DNA of 24,654 bases from DATGLW01 sp035293965 (GTDB taxonomy: Bacteria > Actinomycetota > Acidimicrobiia > Acidimicrobiales > RAAP-2). The notes beneath the pieces are model-generated. The model did no database searches and was not told where the DNA came from. It saw only the letters and a list, made by a program, of their open reading frames with translations. The stretch's first letter is position 1; every line of letters starts with the position of its first letter. The position numbers and the translations under genes are program-made. Below, piece by piece: positions 22,022 through 24,654 of this stretch. Where the stretch lies: positions 1-24,654 of the forward strand of contig DATGLW010000012.1 of NCBI GenBank assembly GCA_035293965.1, in the 5' to 3' direction.

Positions 22022-22861
22022 TCACTCCATGAACTGGTACACGACGTGGAGGTTGCGCTCCGGAGGCAGCATCAGCGTGCCCGCCGCGTCGCCGGGCACG
22101 AGCTCGATCCCGCGGGAGGCGAAGTAGGCAGCCGTGGCGCCCAGGTCACGAACGGAAAAGGTGGTGGCCCAGATCCGAGGTCCGTAGCGATCGATGTAGT
22201 CGGCAATGGGGCCGGGCCCGGTGGCGGCGACGAGCTCGATGGGAATGCCGATGTCGAGCCCGACCGCGTCAGCCTCGACGCTGGCTCGCCTGGCTCGGTA
22301 CCGCACTGCGCCGCCTGTCAGCTCGCACCAGAACCGCTGCGCCTCGTCGAGGTCCACGCAGGCAAAGCTGAGATGGTGCAAGCCGCGAAAGCCAATGGGA
22401 TGCTCGTACTCCCATGCACGCCTCGACCTCTTGGGATTCTCGTAGGGCGCTGGCGGCGTTTCGGCGTGCCAGTCCCCGTCGTACACCTGGAGGCACACGC
22501 CCTGGGTCGCCGACGGCCGGGTGTAGAAGTCGACCCCGCGCTCGAGCAGGGTCTCGATTCCCCGCTCCTTGACGACGCCGAGCGCCTCGACGACCGAGGG
22601 GACCATGATCTCGACGCCCTGGTAATGAGGCCCGTACTTCGCGAGCTGCTTGCCTTCGGCCTTGTCGAGGACCTTCGGCGCGAGCAGCTCGATGATCTCG
22701 CCGCCCACGTCGACGAGACAGCCGGCGGTGACCGGGTTGGCGCCGATCTCCCTCAGGAACACACCCCCGAAGAGGTCCTGCAGGTGATGGAGGGCGGCGT
22801 GGTAGTCCTCGACGATCTGGTTGATGTGATTGACCTTGAGGATCTCGAGGTGTCGTGGCAT
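22022..22861 (-). CDS. Double-domain VOC (glyoxalase/extradiol dioxygenase fold) protein 2
   Basis: The 279-residue protein has two VOC units. The first begins LEILKVNHINQIVEDYHAAL, with His12 at the usual first metal-ligand place, and continues to EIIELLAP. The second begins FRGLHHLSFACVDLDEAQRF, again with a His, and ends NLHVVYQFME. Such tandem units are found in ring-cleaving extradiol dioxygenases, methylmalonyl-CoA epimerases and related isomerases; the sequence does not settle which. The ATG at 22861 has only a weak ribosome site. The gene lies 83 bp downstream of amidohydrolase 2 on the same strand and is probably co-transcribed with it. Sharing a transcript would fit ring opening by one and hydrolysis of the product by the other, which is inference. 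Confidence 0.85.
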   Translation of the reverse strand: MPRHLEILKVNHINQIVEDYHAALHHLQDLFGGVFLREIGANPVTAGCLVDVGGEIIELLAPKVLDKAEGKQLAKYGPHYQGVEIMVPSVVEALGVVKERGIETLLERGVDFYTRPSATQGVCLQVYDGDWHAETPPAPYENPKRSRRAWEYEHPIGFRGLHHLSFACVDLDEAQRFWCELTGGAVRYRARRASVEADAVGLDIGIPIELVAATGPGPIADYIDRYGPRIWATTFSVRDLGATAAYFASRGIELVPGDAAGTLMLPPERNLHVVYQFME

Positions 22862-22944
22862 CGAGCGATTCTGTCACCTGGCCGCGAACCCGAGACCACA
22901 AGGTCGGGCCCTGCCTGCCGCGGCACGCCAGAACGCCGGCGTGC

Positions 22945-24147
22945 TCATGCCACTTTCATGATCCGAGCCAGGTTGCCACCCATCACCTTCGCGGCGTCAT
23001 CTTTCGAGAACTGCGCCTCGACGATCTCCGAGTAGCCGAGCGGGTCCGCCAGGCCCTCGGGGTGCGGGAAATCGGAGCCCCACAGGACGTTGTCGACGCT
23101 GCCGATCAGGTCGGCGACTTCCCGGGGGTTCGGCTCCCGGAAAGTGTGGGCGAAGATGTTGCGCCGGAACACGACCATGGGGTCCTCGTCGAACAGCACG
23201 GGGCTTCGGTCGTAGGCCTCCCGGGCCCGGCGGACGAAGGGGCGCACCCAGTCCTCGACGAACTCGGTGGGCGCGAACCGGAGCCTCGGGAACCGGGTGG
23301 CCAGACCATGGCCGATGATCGACGCGCACCCGTCGATGACCGCGGACTTGTACGACGACATCGCCTGGAAGGCGGGCGAGGTGCCCCGCGCGAAGGGGAG
23401 CATCTCCCGATCGTGCGTGCCCTCCCAGTCGTTGAGGTACCGCTGGTAGCCCTGGTCGGTCGAGTGCATGCCGACGAGGAGGTCGGCCTCCTGCACCGCT
23501 TCCCAGAACGGGTCGAACTCGGGGAGGGCGAACGAGCGCCGGCCCTTCCACGTCGGTACGGGCGCCAGGCGCATGAGGAACACCTTCGCCCCGTGCTCCA
23601 CCAGGAACTCGAGCTCCTTGATGGCGTCGTCGAGCACCGAGAGGCTGATGTACGGGGTCGGGTAGATGGCATCGGAGAAGTTGTAGGTCCAGTGCTCGAG
23701 CATCCAACGGTTGAGGGCCCGTACGACGGCCTGGATGGCATCTGGGTCGTCCCACAACCGCTCCTCGATGCCGCTGGCCAGCGTGGGCCACATGAGTGCC
23801 CGGTCGATGCCCATGTCCTTCATGAGGGCGAGCCGCGGCTCGGGATCGAAGAAGGCGTCGACACTCGGGATGGCTCGCCGATGCTGCGGATCGGCCTGCT
23901 GGCCGCCTGGGGGCGCCACCCGGTTGAACGTCGGGTTGGGAATGTAATCGCTGATCCGGTCCTTGAACGCCACCTTCGTGCGGCCGTTGACCTCGACGTA
24001 CTTGACGATCCCGTCGTACTCGGCCGGGAGGAACTTCGTCAGCGCATCACGGTTCTCGTAGAGGTGGTTGTCGACGTCGAAGGTCGGATAGTCGAGTTGC
24101 CGACCGCGCATGTAGACGAACGCATCGGAAACGTAGCTGTCGGACAT
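22945..24147 (-). CDS. ACMSD-type amidohydrolase (amidohydrolase_2) 2
   Basis: ATG 24147, behind ACGGGGG, gives 400 residues starting MSDSYVSDAFVYMRGR. An upstream frame extension to 24228 reads through the probable promoter. Metal-site landmarks are FDVDNHLYENRDA (Asp26, His28, Glu31), LLVGMHSTDQGYQ, RLRFAPTEFVEDWV and VLWGSDFPHPEGL with the C-terminal Asp. It is longer than amidohydrolase 1 and has an insertion rich in Pro and Gln (about 100-115) near the mouth of the barrel. The family decarboxylates or hydrolyses ring-derived acids. It heads a minus-strand pair with VOC protein 2; a substrate-binding protein gene ends 271 bp upstream on the same strand. Confidence 0.87.
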   Translation of the reverse strand: MSDSYVSDAFVYMRGRQLDYPTFDVDNHLYENRDALTKFLPAEYDGIVKYVEVNGRTKVAFKDRISDYIPNPTFNRVAPPGGQQADPQHRRAIPSVDAFFDPEPRLALMKDMGIDRALMWPTLASGIEERLWDDPDAIQAVVRALNRWMLEHWTYNFSDAIYPTPYISLSVLDDAIKELEFLVEHGAKVFLMRLAPVPTWKGRRSFALPEFDPFWEAVQEADLLVGMHSTDQGYQRYLNDWEGTHDREMLPFARGTSPAFQAMSSYKSAVIDGCASIIGHGLATRFPRLRFAPTEFVEDWVRPFVRRAREAYDRSPVLFDEDPMVVFRRNIFAHTFREPNPREVADLIGSVDNVLWGSDFPHPEGLADPLGYSEIVEAQFSKDDAAKVMGGNLARIMKVA

Positions 24148-24181
24148 GTGGGCCCCCGTAGAACCTCGCTCTCGTGGCCAT

Positions 24182-24187
24182 AGCATA
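24182..24187 (-). promoter_or_regulatory. -10-like element for the amidohydrolase 2 gene
   Basis: On the minus strand the sequence reads TATGCT, about 35 bases before the ATG at 24147. This leaves a short leader with the ACGGGGG ribosome site. No clear -35 is visible. Confidence 0.4.
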
Positions 24188-24418
24188 CCGGGAAGGACGG
24201 CCGCGGACCATGGTGGAGTTCGCGCCACTTCGATGGGTGCGCCCCTGTCCCCGCCGGGCCGCGCCAGCTCGTGGCGCCCGGTACCGGCGGGGCGGACCGC
24301 AGGCCGCCCCGCCGCGAGCGGGCCGGAGCTCGGCCCCGAAGGCGGGCGCCCTCACGGCTGAGTCCCGTCCCCTCCCCACGGCGGCCACCCCGGACCTGCG
24401 AGCGCCCCGCCGCGATCG

Positions 24419-24654
24419 TCAGGACGGCGTCGTGTAGGTGATCCTCGTGCCGCACACCGGCTTGCCCGAGAACGTCACGAAGTGGTCGCCCTGGAGCTGC
24501 TCGTAGTAGGTGCAGGAGGTCTTGGGGAACATGGCCGGGGTGCCGAACCCCTTGAAGGTGACCGGCGAGGGCAGGATGCCCCCTGCGTCGTAGCTGCCGA
24601 GCTTGCGCAGGTGGGAGATGAACGAGGCGGGGGTCGGGTTCTTGCCGGCGAGCT
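24419..24654 (-). CDS. C-terminal end of an ABC-transporter substrate-binding protein (partial)
   Basis: The gene runs off the right edge, so only its last 77 residues are present. They read from LAGKNPTPASFISHLRKLG through SYDAGGILPSPVTFKGFGTP to KTSCTYYEQLQGDHFVTFSG and KPVCGTRITYTTPS. This matches the C-terminal lobe of branched-chain amino acid/urea-type (Peripla_BP_6) binding proteins: the 'l..yDaGGl.pp.tf' turn, then two cysteines that normally form a disulfide. Such proteins capture the solute outside the membrane for an ABC importer; in actinobacterial catabolic clusters the ligand is often an aromatic or cyclic acid. The gene ends upstream of amidohydrolase 2 on the same strand. Permease and ATPase genes would be expected beyond the window. 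Confidence 0.8.
   Translation of the reverse strand, partial: LAGKNPTPASFISHLRKLGSYDAGGILPSPVTFKGFGTPAMFPKTSCTYYEQLQGDHFVTFSGKPVCGTRITYTTPS

Noticed and set aside
22855..24183. 442-codon plus-strand frame over amidohydrolase 2
   Set aside because: Antisense shadow of a gene with intact metal-site motifs.

Overview
The window is high-G+C DNA that most resembles an actinobacterium, possibly class Acidimicrobiia or a mycobacterium relative. The grounds are overall base composition, GTG starts, likely leaderless transcripts, two F420-type luciferase-like oxidoreductases, an actinobacterial-style ArsR/ArsI arsenic locus and SCP-thiolase/DUF35/CaiB catabolic genes. The genus cannot be fixed from the sequence alone.

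Positions 1-6826 are an accessory, partly decayed region. It starts with an intact IS256-family insertion sequence (38-1470). Next is a lower-G+C secreted serine protease gene broken by a 10-bp tandem duplication. A DUF5678-like small protein follows, coupled to a retropepsin-like aspartic protease. After these come a DUF4238-like gene and an OGG-fold (8-oxoguanine glycosylase-like) gene on the minus strand. A clean 3' half of a tRNA-Phe(GAA) gene at 5457-5505 looks like the scar of an integrative element. Four 23-24 bp direct repeats follow, leading straight into an AAA/DUF4143 ATPase gene that has lost its middle. Fragments of a PH-like gene and of a second IS256 transposase close the region.

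Positions 6827-11360 hold a solitary HNH endonuclease with a possible modified-DNA-reading N-terminus, then a compact arsenic locus. arsR reads rightward. Divergently, arsI (organoarsenical C-As lyase type), an AqpS-type aquaporin and a CoA-disulfide-reductase-like flavoprotein form a leftward operon. A perfect 12-bp inverted repeat sits between them as the likely ArsR operator. There is no ArsB/Acr3, ArsC or ArsM here, so the locus looks specialised for trivalent organoarsenicals and passive As(III) exit.

Positions 11434-24654 carry a lone exported protein and then a catabolic cluster that I cannot assign to a known substrate. Its core is a rightward set: a tandem CaiB/BaiF CoA-transferase in which both canonical catalytic Asp positions are replaced, a thiolase-fold protein lacking the usual nucleophilic Cys, and a DUF35 zinc-ribbon/OB partner. 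Around the core are two LLM flavin/F420 oxidoreductases, two double-domain VOC proteins, two ACMSD-type amidohydrolases, a GlcG/HbpS-like protein and, at the right edge, the C-terminus of an ABC-transporter substrate-binding protein. The set suggests uptake, oxidation, ring or C-C bond opening, CoA activation and retro-aldol or thiolytic cleavage of a cyclic carboxylic compound. It is the best candidate here for an undescribed pathway.
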